A stretch of DNA of 64,000 nucleotides, taken from contig NZ_BBDN01000002.1 in assembly GCF_001316265.1 (NCBI RefSeq), positions 1 to 64,000 on the forward strand, in the 5' to 3' direction. The translations under genes were made by a program, and so were the position numbers. Below are positions 21,105 to 30,745 of this stretch, one piece after another; position 1 is the stretch's first letter, and every line of letters begins with the position of its first letter. Source of the DNA: Vulcanisaeta sp. JCM 16159. GTDB taxonomy: Archaea; Thermoproteota; Thermoprotei; Thermoproteales; Thermocladiaceae. The notes under the pieces are model-generated. The model made no database searches, was not told the origin of the DNA, and saw only the letters and a program-made list of their open reading frames with translations.

Positions 21105-22346
21105 TTATAACGTGTATGTTGTTAGGTCTTTATAGAATCTCTCCCACATAATCTGTGTCTCATTAAGGTAATTATCAACAGTCTTGTAGCCGTTAATTAC
21201 CAAGCTTCTTCTAAGCTCCCTATCCCTAATCACGGTCTCAATAGCCCTTAACACAGAGTTCACTGTTGGATTTACAATTAATGAGTTATAGCCGTGGATT
21301 AAGTACGGGTGTTTATTCAACTTCCTATTGGTAATAACTACTGAACCCGCATCCATGCACTCCCATGGTATTATTCCCGAGTGTAGGTTAAACATGAAGT
21401 ATAGGCACAAGTCAGACTCCTCATAAATCCTCAATAACCTTTCAGTATTAACCCAACCAAGGCTAACGCCATAATTACCAGGTGCATAACCACCAACGAA
21501 GTACGTGATTATTGATGGGTATAACCTCCTCAACTCCTTAACAACTCCATAAACAAGCTCAGGCGCATTCCTAGGTGCATACCTATAGTAAGTGAACACC
21601 TTCCTGACCTCACCCAGATTGCTTGGGTCCTTCCTTGCTTTAACTCTCAGGAATGTGTATGGTACTTGGAAGCACGGCATGATCTTACTATACCAATCCT
21701 TAATGACTGGGTCATTGGTAAGGCCTATGTAACCAAAAGAATAAGTTAACTCCGCAAAGTACCTATCCATACCGGCTGGGTAAAAGAAACCCTCCTCATC
21801 CTGTATGAAGTACATCTTTGCATCAACATTATTCATAAAGAGCAGTGGGTATGCAGTAGTCCAGTAGGTCGCTATGCCAAGGGTCGTGTGAGGCAACGAT
21901 TCGACATCGTTAAGCCTATTGATAACATGAACCTTACTGTCACCTAAATCGTAAAACTTAAGAGCATTCGTGAAGATACTAACCTGCTCACTTTTAATAT
22001 TGTCGAATAGCGTGAAGTGAATCTCAATACTCTTTGAGGATAAGAATTTAGCCAATGCAATTACCTGCCTAGGACCAGCACTCGCATCTTTTGGGAAAAA
22101 CGGCGCTAGTATGTTAGCACTATCTATCTTACGAGGAGCATTACTTAACCACCTAAGGTTTAACTCACGAATTTTATTAAAATCGACGGAATCCAAAGCA
22201 TCGAAGATCTCAATAAGTGGAGCCCTCATACTCTCCTGGGAATAGGCAATACTATACCGAGAATAACCAATCAATCCTTTAAGCCTTGAAGACCTAGCTA
22301 TAATTGGTCCCCCAAGCTTTCTAATGATATTAATAATATCCACCAT
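21105..22346 (-). CDS. GT4 glycosyltransferase, WsaF-like rhamnosyltransferase
   Basis: Intact 413-residue protein. The sequence AYPLLFMNNVDAKMYFIQDEE, then FFYPAGMDRYFAELTYSFGY, is characteristic of the WsaF-type rhamnosyltransferases that elongate surface-layer glycans; LYFMFNLHSGIIPWECMDAG is the donor-binding region with the conserved glutamate. The N-terminal 90 residues are poorly conserved helices. It follows the GT2 gene upstream on the same strand with a 41-base gap. The rmlA/rmlB genes in the window would feed such an enzyme, though rmlC/rmlD are not visible here. Confidence 0.82.
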   Translation of the reverse strand: MVDIINIIRKLGGPIIARSSRLKGLIGYSRYSIAYSQESMRAPLIEIFDALDSVDFNKIRELNLRWLSNAPRKIDSANILAPFFPKDASAGPRQVIALAKFLSSKSIEIHFTLFDNIKSEQVSIFTNALKFYDLGDSKVHVINRLNDVESLPHTTLGIATYWTTAYPLLFMNNVDAKMYFIQDEEGFFYPAGMDRYFAELTYSFGYIGLTNDPVIKDWYSKIMPCFQVPYTFLRVKARKDPSNLGEVRKVFTYYRYAPRNAPELVYGVVKELRRLYPSIITYFVGGYAPGNYGVSLGWVNTERLLRIYEESDLCLYFMFNLHSGIIPWECMDAGSVVITNRKLNKHPYLIHGYNSLIVNPTVNSVLRAIETVIRDRELRRSLVINGYKTVDNYLNETQIMWERFYKDLTTYTL

Positions 22347-22409
22347 ATCAACTCAACGTTTAAAGATAAAAGTATTAAATGCATTACTTCTCAATGAAGA
22401 AAAGGCCTG

Positions 22410-22559
22410 TTGGATTTCTACTTTTATGCACGTCAATTGCTATGGGGCTTAAGGATAATATTCCATGATGGAATTAGGAAGCTCCTAAAACTGCTGGGGC
22501 TAGGAATAATGCACGCGTTAATAAACCAAGAGGGATACATTAATAAAGAGATACTTTAG
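22410..22559 (+). pseudogene. orphan C-terminal fragment, glycan gene remnant
   Basis: A short frame of 49 codons (DFYFYARQLLWGLRII, then HDGIRKLLKLLGLG and a stop) that has no start region. It looks like the last part of a larger gene, most like the amphipathic tail of a glycosyltransferase, but I cannot name it. It lies in the 224-base gap between the WsaF-like gene and the second FkbM gene. Confidence 0.35.
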
Positions 22560-22570
22560 TTAGGTTGGCA

Positions 22571-23402
22571 ATGAGTGATATTCGTAGATATTTTGAAGTA
22601 ACACGAGCACTGGGCTTGAGGATTGTCATTCATGAAGTCATTAGGAGGGTTTGAAAATACCCTATTACTATAATGGTTTGAGAATAACCAATGACCTTGA
22701 TTTTCACGCATTAATTAATGTTAAACGCTTGGGTTACGGACTTACCCCGGTAAATAATGACATCTTACTAAAGACCCCATATGGAACCCTCTATGTCCCC
22801 TATAATTCCTCAATATTAAGTGGGTTTGAGAATTTAATAAGATGTATTCAGCGTTAAATGTTAAGGATAGGGTTGTGCTTGATGTTGGCGCGCTTCTTGG
22901 TGAGACGGCGCCGTACTTCATTGGTAAAGGTGCAAGGCTTGTTTATGCGTATGAGCCGGTAACGCTATTTTACGAGTACTTAGTTAGGAATGTTGAGTTG
23001 AATGGTGTTAGTAATGTTGTTAGGGCTGTGAATGCTGGGTTGTGGTTTGAGGATGGTGAGTTTTGCCTTGATGTTAATAAGCCTGGTCATGGTCTTTGGA
23101 TTGAGGGTTATGAATGTTCTAAGCCAGGGCTTTACAGGGTTAAGGTTCTTAATATAGCTAGGGAGTTTGGGAGGGTTTATGATGAGGTGGGTAACTTCGT
23201 TGTTAAGTTTAATTGTGAGGGTTGTGAGTACTCAATACTCACATTGCCATGTGATATTATTAGTCATGCTGATGAGTATGTTATGGAGGTTCATGGCGCG
23301 CCATCACCGATAAAAGATAAATTAAGTAGGTGTGGTTTCGACATGAATGTGGTGTCTTCAGGTACGTACTCAATAATTCATTTCCGAAAAGCTTTAAAGT
23401 AA
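22571..23402 (+). CDS. FkbM-family methyltransferase 2, two frameshifts
   Basis: SAM-dependent methyltransferase. VVLDVGALLGETAPYFIGKG is motif I, VYAYEPVTLFYEYL motif II, and VVKFNCEGCEYSILTL the FkbM hallmark with a CEGCEYS in place of the commoner IEGAE. ATG at 22571 (MSDIRRYFEVTRAL) opens the gene; shifts near 22651 and 22838 split the N-terminal part. Strongly rich in G and T on the coding strand. Nineteen bases separate it from the carbamoyltransferase gene, so the two are probably one transcript and may modify the same sugar. Confidence 0.84.
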
Positions 23403-23421
23403 TTAACCACTGCATGCATTA

Positions 23422-25224
23422 ATGACTGTCGTCATTGGTTTTAATTGGCCTGTGGAGCATGATCATTCTGTTGCTGTGGTTGTTGATGGTGAGTTGGTCT
23501 TTGCCAGTGAGGAGGAGAGATGGACTAGGCATAAGCACTCGATTGATGAACCGCCGATTAATGCGCTTGTTCAAGCCCTCAAATTCCTAAAGAGTAAGTA
23601 CGGCCTTTCACCCAGTGATGTTGATGCCTATGCCGTTAATTACGAGCCGAGGCTTTATAGGCGTGTTGATAGGGCTTATTGGCTTAGGCATGTTATAATT
23701 AATGGTGTTAAGTATGGTTATTATGATGGTGGTGAACTTGGCCTAGCCATTGACTACCTAAGGTCCAGGGTTAATCTAGATAATTACCTCAAGTACGCTT
23801 ACTACCTAATTAGGTACTCGATTAGGAAGGCTGGTTTTGACGCGCCGATTAACATTAAGGTAATCCCAGTTGAGCATCACCTAGCCCACGCAGCCTCAGC
23901 CTACTACTTCAGTGGCTTCGGCAATGCGTGGTACTGACAGTGGATGCATATGGTGAGATTGATTCAACGGTTATTTGGAGAGTCAAGAATGGTGAGTTTG
24001 AGAAATTATTGGCAATACCAGCTTATTATGGTTCGCTAGGTGCATTATGGGATTATGTTTCACAAAATCTGAACTTTAGGTCATCATTCCTCGAGGGTCC
24101 TGGTAAGGTTATGGGCTGGCGCCGTATGGTTCGCTGGATAAGGATGTTTATGGCAGGTTTCTCGACGTTTTTGACCTAGATAACAAGGACTACCCATACA
24201 TATTAAGGGATAGGTTTAAGATGAATAATTATGGCGGTGATGTACATAGTGGTGTTGCTAATCAACATATGAGGATTGCCGATTTCATAACTGGCGGTAT
24301 CATTGATTGGGATCCTCGTGGTGAGCTTGATAAGAGGGCTGTGAATATTGCTACGCACTGCAGAAGTTTACTGATGACGTCATGCTTCGTTTGGCTGAGT
24401 GGGCTAGGAGCCATGTTAATGAGCAGTACTTGGCCTTGGCCGGTGGTGTGGCCCTTAATGCCAAGGCTAACATGGCCATTCATTACTCGAAGTTATTCAG
24501 TGACATGTTCATATTCCCGGCGGCCAATGACGCGGGGACCACAGTCGGAGCCGCGGCATACGTCTATGAGCATGTGCTCGGTGGTAAGATGAAGAATAGT
24601 AGACTAAGGACTGTTTACCTTGGCCCTGAGTATAGCGATGATGAGGTGAAGAGGGTTGTTGAGCGTAGCCGTTTTGAGGCTCATTACATTGGTGATGATG
24701 TTAATGAGGTTGCGGACTTGGTTAGTAAGGGCTTCATAGTTGCTTGGTACCAGGGCCGTGCGGAATTGGGTCCAAGGGCCCTTGGCAATAGATCAATTGT
24801 TGCTGACCCTAGGAGGACTGACATGTGGAAAGCAGTCAACAGTATTAAGGGTCGTGAGTGGTGGAGGCCGTTGGCTCCATCGCTACTTGTTGAGGACATG
24901 GGTAAGTACTTCATTGACCCAGTCCCGCACCAATTCATGATACTGATGTTCAGGTTTAGGGATGGGATGAGGGAGGTTGTCCCAGCCGTGTATCACGTTG
25001 ATGGGACTGCAAGGCCACAGACAGTGGCTAAGGACGAAAACCCAACCTGGTACGAACTCATAAAGGCATTCAAGGACTTAACGGGGGAGGGCATTGTACT
25101 AAACACAAGCTTCAACCTAGCAGGAGAACCACTAGTCGAAACACCACAAGACGCAATAAAATCCTTCGCAATAGGAGGACTAGACGCAATATACATACAG
25201 GGCTGGCTAATCAGGAAGAGGTAA
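23422..25224 (+). CDS. NodU/CmcH-family O-carbamoyltransferase, three frameshifts
   Basis: Transfers a carbamoyl group from carbamoyl phosphate, through a carbamoyl adenylate, to a sugar hydroxyl. The N-terminal Kae1/actin-like ATPase part shows IGFNWPVEHDHSVAVV, EEERWTRHKHS and HHLAHAASAYYFSGF; the C-terminal YrdC-like part shows GRAELGPRALGNRSI and LNTSFNLAGEPLVETPQDAI. Shifts lie near 23930, 24117 (restores MGLAPYGSLDKDVYG) and 24357 (restores LQKFTDDVMLRLAEW). About 600 residues, normal length. The third codon position is G/T-rich for most of the gene and A/C-rich in the last 150 bases. A remnant of a second copy is at 27703-27801. Confidence 0.92.
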
Positions 25225-25228
25225 GTTT

Positions 25229-26246
25229 ATGAGTGTGTTTGCATTTAATAGGTTTGTTGGTGCGTATGAGTTCATTAAGTACTCGTATTATTATTTTAAT
25301 AATTGGTTTAGTGCCTTCATTGATTACCTAAGGGGGTGTTATTTCATCAACGTTAAATTTAGAGACGGTCCTCAATTTTACTTAGATAGCTTGTTTATGA
25401 GGAGTTAATTAATTTGAGTCTAGTCTTATACGTAATTTTCAAATTAACCCAGACGGTGCTTGCATATTAAATAGTAATGTTAATTGCGACATTAACTCAG
25501 ACCTGGAGACAGCGATCAAACTTAGTAAGTTGGGTTGGAGGTTTGGTAAAAATTATTACTTTAAGGATTTTGGGAATTTCATTATTAAATTTAGGCATCT
25601 CTCTACTCCATCAATAATCGAAATTTTTGAGTACAACATCTATGATGTTGGTATTGATGGTGACGTTATTGACGTAGGTTCAAACATAGGTGATTCAGCG
25701 GTTTACTTCGCATTAAGGGGTGCAAGGCGTGTTGTAGCTCTTGAGCCAGTAAGGACGGCTTATCTGGAGTCTTTAGTTAACCTTAAATTGAACGGGATCG
25801 CCAATAAGGTCATAGTTCTAAATAGGGCATTAAGTAATACGTATAAAGTTATTAAGATTCCAAGGATGGGCTTAATAAGTTCTGGTCATTATACAGATTA
25901 TGGTAATAATAGGCTGGTAATGAGGTTAATCAATAAGTTATTACCGTGCGATTTAGGTCATCAATACGTTGAAACGATTACACTAAAGGATGTTTTTGAC
26001 CTTATCGATGAACCGTATTTACTTAAGTTTGATTGTGAGGGTTGTGAGTACGATGTTATACTCAATGATTATGAGTATGTGAGGTTATTTAAGAAATTAA
26101 TAATTGAGTATCACTCAGGCATTACGGGATTAAGTAAGGATGTACTAATCAATAGGTTGAGTAAGGACTTCAAATGCTACATAGACCCAGGCCTCAGCAT
26201 GAATATCGAGGAAATAGGACTAATAAAATGTATCAGGAAGAACTAA
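25229..26246 (+). CDS. FkbM-family methyltransferase 3, two frameshifts
   Basis: SAM-dependent methyltransferase. GDVIDVGSNIGDSAVYFALR is motif I, VVALEPVRTAYLESLVNL motif II, and LLKFDCEGCEYDVILNDY the FkbM hallmark in the CEGCEY form shared with the copy at 22571. ATG at 25229 (MSVFAFNRFVGAYEFIKYS) starts five bases after the carbamoyltransferase stop. Shifts near 25395 and 25434 interrupt the N-terminal domain; the remainder is open. Probably part of the same operon as the two preceding genes. Confidence 0.83.
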
Positions 26247-26553
26247 AGTACATTATTGATGGTGGTGATGTTATGCTTATTGAGAATAGTGAGGGTAGTA
26301 ACCTGGAGGTCTTTAAGCCATGATCGAGGGTGGTGGGTTAAGGTTTATGGGCGTGATTAAGCCGAGCATTGATGATGTTGCTGAGGCACTGGCAATAAGG
26401 CTTAGGGCTAGGAGGTCAAGGTTTAGGTACATATCATGGAATCTAACACTAATGAAGTACGCCTTGATGATTGGTGGCAAAGTATCAGGGAGTATAAGTA
26501 GGGTGCTTGACGATAGGAAATTCTATGTAATATGGAGTAAAAAGCCGATGTGA
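26228..26553 (+). CDS. unknown small protein in glycan operon, one frameshift or two short genes
   Basis: An ATG at 26228, inside the last codons of the FkbM gene, opens MYQEELKYIIDGGDVMLIE and runs to a TGA at 26323. A second frame starts at 26320 with MIEGGGLRFMGVIKP and runs to 26553. If one base is missing near 26318 they form one 108-residue protein; the ATGA overlap also fits two coupled genes. I do not recognise the family. The C-terminal half is basic (RLRARRSRFRY). Its position suggests a role in the same glycan pathway. Confidence 0.45.
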
Positions 26554-26777
26554 TAAGCTAATCTAATTCTGTCGGAAGATTGATGATTGTAATCATTATT
26601 CTTGAGACTAATAGCAATATGTTAAAAGTGATGGGTAGTTTATCAACTGTTCTTTAAAAACATAGCTTAAATGATGGGCAATTAATGAGAATAAGAAAAT
26701 TAGCGATTAGGTTCTGCGAATTAAATGGTTAGTGCCAGGTTGCATTAATGGACATTACTCAGAGATAATTATTGCAT

Positions 26778-27558
26778 TTAAATATACCTAAGTCTTATGT
26801 ATGCCATGTCTTTCACATGGTTTAAGTGCTTAATCCTGACCGGTCTGTAGCCGTAGTCACTTAGGTAGTTTATTACGTCGATTGTTCTGACCTGGTCTGT
26901 GTGGACCTCAATGATAAGCTTATCAATTAGCCCCTTACTTAGTGTGCTCCTCGAGCCCATTAGTACCCTCATTTCATAACCCTCAACATCAATCTTCATA
27001 ATGTCTATGCGGTCAATAACCTTACCGAAAAATGCCTAGACCTACTCAGCACGTGGTCTAAAGTCACGACAGGTACATCATAATACTTAACTAAACCAAG
27101 GTTACCAATTTGGTTCTTAGTTAAGTGATCCTTGATGAGTGATGATGCCTCGACATTACTCCTCGGTATGTAAAGCCTTGCAATGCTTATCGAATCCCCG
27201 AGCGCGTATGGCAATGCCCTAATGTTCCTAGCCCTATTTAACTCAATATTACTCCTTAACCACCTATAAGTCTCTGGGTTTGGCTCAAAGGCTATGACAA
27301 GTCCATCATCGCCGATAAGCTCGAGGCCCACAGTGAGTATATACCAATGTACGCACCAGCATCAACAACGACATCACCCTTAGCCGGTGTGAAGTCTCTA
27401 TGAAGTGAATACTCCATTCTGTCGAACATGTCTGGTATGTTTATGTTAAGTGTGTCGAGGTCATTAATGAAGACTTTAACACCAAGGGGTAATGCCATAA
27501 TTGGGTGTTTGATTAGGCCATGGGTGATTAATGGTTCGATTAATCGTGCCCTAAGCAT
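26778..27558 (-). CDS. FkbM-family methyltransferase 4, about three frameshifts
   Basis: SAM-dependent methyltransferase on the opposite strand from copies 1-3. VVVDAGAYIGIYSLWA is motif I, GLVIAFEPNPETYRWLRSN motif II with NIRALPYALGDSIS, and MKIDVEGYEMRVLMGS the FkbM hallmark. The frame is broken near 27320 and 27005, leaving three open pieces in the right order. Of the four copies this one is closest to the general FkbM consensus. It marks the right end of the methyltransferase/carbamoyltransferase group. Confidence 0.82.
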
Positions 27559-27702
27559 AAATCATCACCAAACCTAATAACCTGGGGGAGACTCCTTAAA
27601 AGAGTCCTAACGAAATTAATCACATAGGCATATAGTGCATGCGAAGACCGCATTATTAAGCCCAACACATGCCATTATCATAGAGACATTAATACAGCAC
27701 GA

Positions 27703-27801
27703 GAACCACTAGTCGAGACACCAAGCGATGCATTGAAATCCTTCGCCCTAGGAGGACTAGACACCACGTACATGCAGGGTTGGCTTATTAGGAAGAGGTG
27801 A
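27703..27801 (+). pseudogene. C-terminal remnant of a second NodU/CmcH carbamoyltransferase
   Basis: Thirty-two codons plus stop that match the last residues of the carbamoyltransferase at 23422-25224: EPLVETPSDALKSFALGGLD then MQGWLIRKR and a stop. The nucleotide match is also close (agaaccactagtcga shared). Nothing upstream resembles the rest of the enzyme. It is the end of a former second copy, left by deletion or by recombination between duplicated modules. Confidence 0.75.
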
Positions 27802-27902
27802 TGGTTAGCTGTGTTTATGTTTGTTGTGTTGTAGGTGTCTTAAGTTTCTTGTTATGGTGTGTATTGGTGATGCTGGGTTGGGTGTTTATTTGCCTTGTTT
27901 TG

Positions 27903-28397
27903 TTAGTATTTTTGTGCTTCTTGTACCATCTTCTCTATGTCTGGTAGTCTCTTCCTCACGTCCTCGGGGTCCAGCTTCGTCTCGTGGAATCCCCAGACGT
28001 GTAGGTAATTGGCGGTGTCCCATGAGTGTCTGACCCAATCGCCGAGTGTCCTCGATATTGTCAGTACGGCTTTTTCAAGATCCGTAACCGTCCACCTACC
28101 CCTGCCCTCAACCTTATCCAGCACGTCCCGTAGATCGTAGTACTAGGCGAGGGCCTTAATAACCTCCTCAGCAGCCTTATACAACTTCTCACTGGCCTGC
28201 ACCGGGTCCCTATCAACCAACTCCCTACCCTCGTCTAGGTACTTCATTGTTAACTCGAGTCTGGTCTTCATGGTTGTTTCTGGGTCGAGTCTTAGGGTTT
28301 TAATTATCGTCGTTAGTATTAATTCCTCAATGTCGATCCCACTCCTTGTCGCTTCGTCGTAGAGTGTCTTCGGTATTTCGATGTCGACGGTGCTCAT
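27903..28397 (-). pseudogene. PaREP1/PaREP8-type gene, subtype B copy 1, in-frame TAG
   Basis: Helical protein with DPVQASEKLYKAAEEVIKALA, then YYDLRDVLDKVEGRGRWTVT and LHVWGFHETKLDPEDV, nearly identical in pattern to the gene at 46242. Both halves are in one frame, separated only by a TAG codon near 28143 where the other copy has glutamine (CAG). This is a single C-to-T nonsense change, not a shift. N-terminal MSTVDIEIPKTLYDEATRSG resembles an antitoxin-like strand-helix. Either a recent pseudogene or a translated readthrough; the first is more likely. Confidence 0.78.
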
Positions 28398-28674
28398 GCT
28401 TTAAATCCTCATCTCATTACTTGGTTTTCATTAATTCCTTATCCATGATTCATCAATACTTGTGCGCCAGGTTCCTGAGAAGTCTTGGGTGCGTCAGGTA
28501 ATTAAGGTATTAAGGTGGCTGCCTTGGTTTTGTTTGTGGTTTTTAGTGGGGTTAGGCTTGAAGTTAACGGGTGGAGGTCCAGGGCTGCTGGGTAGACTCT
28601 ATGGGACTAATTGGGATGCGGGTATTATGATGAGGTGGTTAATTAGGGAGGGGGACGTAATGCCGTGATTCGTT

Positions 28675-28944
28675 GTGAGGTGGCGTACTTGGCTTGGGAA
28701 GGACCAACAAGCCATAGTCAGTAAGGCTATTGAGTACAATGTACCAGTAATATTCATTGACCCGAAAAGCACGTTAAGAACATGCCCAAGGTGCGGTTCT
28801 AAGCTGGAATACATTCACAGGCTAGCCCACTGCCCAAGGTGCGGATTCACCGCCGATAGGGATGTGGTCGGAACCATGAACATCCACTCACGTGCTTTAA
28901 AAGCGCGTGTGGGAACGCCAGGGCCACCCCAAACGCTCCTCTAA
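28675..28944 (+). pseudogene. tnpB: TnpB (IS605-type) C-terminal remnant
   Basis: About 90 codons of the zinc-ribbon end of a TnpB/OrfB protein: AIEYNVPVIFIDPKSTLRTC, PRCGSKLEYIHRLAHCPRCG and DRDVVGTMNIHSRA, with the four zinc cysteines and the last catalytic aspartate. The RuvC core upstream is missing; bases 28400-28670 hold only scrambled traces. No TnpA is present. TnpB proteins are RNA-guided nucleases of IS200/IS605 elements, but this copy cannot be active. It sits against an ATPase gene that has lost its first half. Confidence 0.85.
28889..28909. repeat. 21-bp near-perfect palindrome at the tnpB end
   Basis: cacgtgctttaaaagcgcgtg has matching arms with one mismatched pair. It overlaps the end of the tnpB remnant, where IS605 right-end hairpins normally lie, and may be such an end. 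Confidence 0.4.
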
Positions 28945-29072
28945 TGAACAATGAAGCCGAGGGAGGGGAGAAACAAGGGTGAAGAGATGAAGAACACAAC
29001 GAAAAGCACCCTAAATCAACGAAAAACAACGAACAGGCCCAAACCCTAGTTTGTGTGATGTGTAGGGACGTA

Positions 29073-29975
29073 GTAGGCGGTGGCGCGCCCCTCTACGGCA
29101 GGGCAGGGTTCAGGCTGAGGATTAGTGAGTTAGAGCTCTGGTACATACCCATGTTCTACCATGGCTAGGTAGGGAGGATTGGGTAAGGGTTTATGCACTA
29201 CTTGGTGGTGTGTCTCACTATCACGCATTGGTTGGCGAGGTTGGGGAATTGACGACTTAATTAGGAGGCTCTTTCTTGAACCGGGGGCGTCGCTTAGGGA
29301 CGAGGTCATCTTCCTACTTAGGGAGGAGTTCAGGGATTACACGACGTACTACAGCATCCTTAAGGCCATGGCCCAGGGAGCCACGGGTCCCTTGGAAATA
29401 ACGAACGTAACTGGAATACCCAGGCAACACGTTGGTAAGTACCTGCACGTGCTTGAACAGCTGGGCCTTATCGAGAGGGGGCGGGTATTATTCACGAGGA
29501 GGGGTATTTATAGGGTTAGGGATAGGGTATTATCCACCTGGTTCAGATTGATAGAGCCAGTCATTACATCGGGTATTACCGACCAACGGAGGCCCTGAGG
29601 CTAATTAAGGGTGGGTTGGAGATGCATGTTGCCGAGGCGTTTGAGGAGGTTGCTAGGAAGTACGTGGAGTCACTACTGGCCAGGGGCTTGATTAGGTATG
29701 GTGAGCTGGGCAGGTTTGTGCATAAGGGCATTGAGGTAGACCTGGTGGCCATAGACCACGCCAATAGGGTTGCTTACCTATTCGAGGTCGAGTGGAGCGA
29801 CCTAAGCGAGGGCGACGTAAGGATTTTAATACGCGAACTAGAGGTTAAGGCAAGGCAAATACCACTAGAGGGCTATGAGTACAGGTTCCACGTGATATTG
29901 AGGAGCTATGAAGGGCTTAAGCTAACCAACGCGGATGTTGTAACCATAGGCGACATGTCATTCGTGGCTGAATAA
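29073..29975 (+). pseudogene. archaeal ATPase remnant, 5' truncated (DUF234-type C-terminus)
   Basis: The first recognisable part is GAPLYGRAGFRLRISELEL, the start of the region after the AAA core in archaeal ATPases; the P-loop domain is absent, apparently lost where the tnpB remnant begins. After shifts near 29165 and 29240 it continues EDWVRVYALLGGVSHYHAL, then IDDLIRRLFLEPGASLRDEV with a winged-helix segment, and after 29580 the DUF234 nuclease-like end MHVAEAFEEVARKYVESLL to VEVDLVAID-like residues. It cannot hydrolyse ATP as it stands. A decayed PaREP gene follows on the other strand, the same pairing as at 11-13 kb. Confidence 0.78.
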
Positions 29976-29984
29976 TGCGGTGTA

Positions 29985-30268
29985 GGTTAAGTATTGTTTT
30001 ATTAATGCATTCTCAAGCTCGTTGCTCCACTTAATCCTTGGTTTTATTGCTTTTATGTACTTGAGTATGCTGCTTATCAGCTTGACTATGTCGTAGGCAG
30101 CCTAATCCCTATCCTTAAACTTCGATAATGCCATGTCCAGGTCCAGCTCATTGTATTGATGACCATGTAGGTTGAGGGTCAATGATGGTTACGAAGGATA
30201 ATCCTCCATACTCAACCTTCTCTAGTATTAGCATTAGCCTTACTAGTCTCGTGATTAGAACCTTAGGC
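29985..30268 (-). pseudogene. PaREP1/PaREP8-type subtype A remnant (copy 3)
   Basis: Reads KVLITRLVRLMLILEKVEYG, then LNLHGHQYNELDLDMALSKF in the next frame, then AAYDIVKLISSILKYIKAIK and PRIKWSNELENALI. These match the C-terminal two thirds of the intact gene at 10382. There is an in-frame TAG near 30103 where other copies have GAG (REEAAYD), and frame damage near 30200; the N-terminal half is missing. A true decayed gene rather than a sequence error. Confidence 0.75.
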
Positions 30269-30530
30269 GCAGCTTCTCCAGGTTATGGGCACTCTCTACC
30301 CAGTGGCCTATGTCTACTTTAAGTTCATTAGTGGACTTTGAAGGCTCCTTGATCCTCTTGTTCATCTCATCAAGCTTTTATTGAGTTTCTGGAAGACGCG
30401 CCTTTCACGTAGTTAGCCAATGCCTTAATGGCGTCAGTAATAGCCTTTAGCTCCTCAATAGTCCTCTTAACAGCTCTCCGTACTCTCCTCAAGTTTGCCT
30501 AAGGTCTATTTACCTCGCGCGGTTACTTCA
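30255..30530 (-). pseudogene. decayed coiled-coil gene fragment
   Basis: Traces of a charged helical protein: IEELKAITDAIKALANYV, then KLDEMNKRIKEPSKSTNELK and HWVESAHNLEKLRLRF followed by a stop, with two shifts between. The heptad-like pattern resembles the coiled-coil protein at 9521 in style but I cannot show homology. It abuts the PaREP remnant. From 30530 to 30745 I see no gene. Confidence 0.4.
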
Positions 30531-30745
30531 ATGGGGGTATTAAATGGCTTTTATTGAATTGACTAGTTTAATACTCATGGATTTGCGAAGTAGGGTTTTC
30601 GGGATGACTAGTGCGTGGTATTAGTCTTCATGGACGTTTAGGCTTTGGTGTCTTAAAGTGGGTCAATTAGGGTTGGCTAGGGGGGATTGCTATGGGTAAT
30701 TGGTGAGTAGTACTTATTAATGCTGTCTTTATCGTGTCTTCTTGC

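Noticed and set aside
28138-28146. Pyrrolysine at the TAG in the PaREP gene
   Set aside because: The twin has Gln there and no pyl genes are in the window; crenarchaea are not known for pyrrolysine use.
28462-28668. Separate small gene before the tnpB remnant
   Set aside because: Low-complexity Leu/Trp/Gly frame with no start context; more likely scrambled tnpB sequence.
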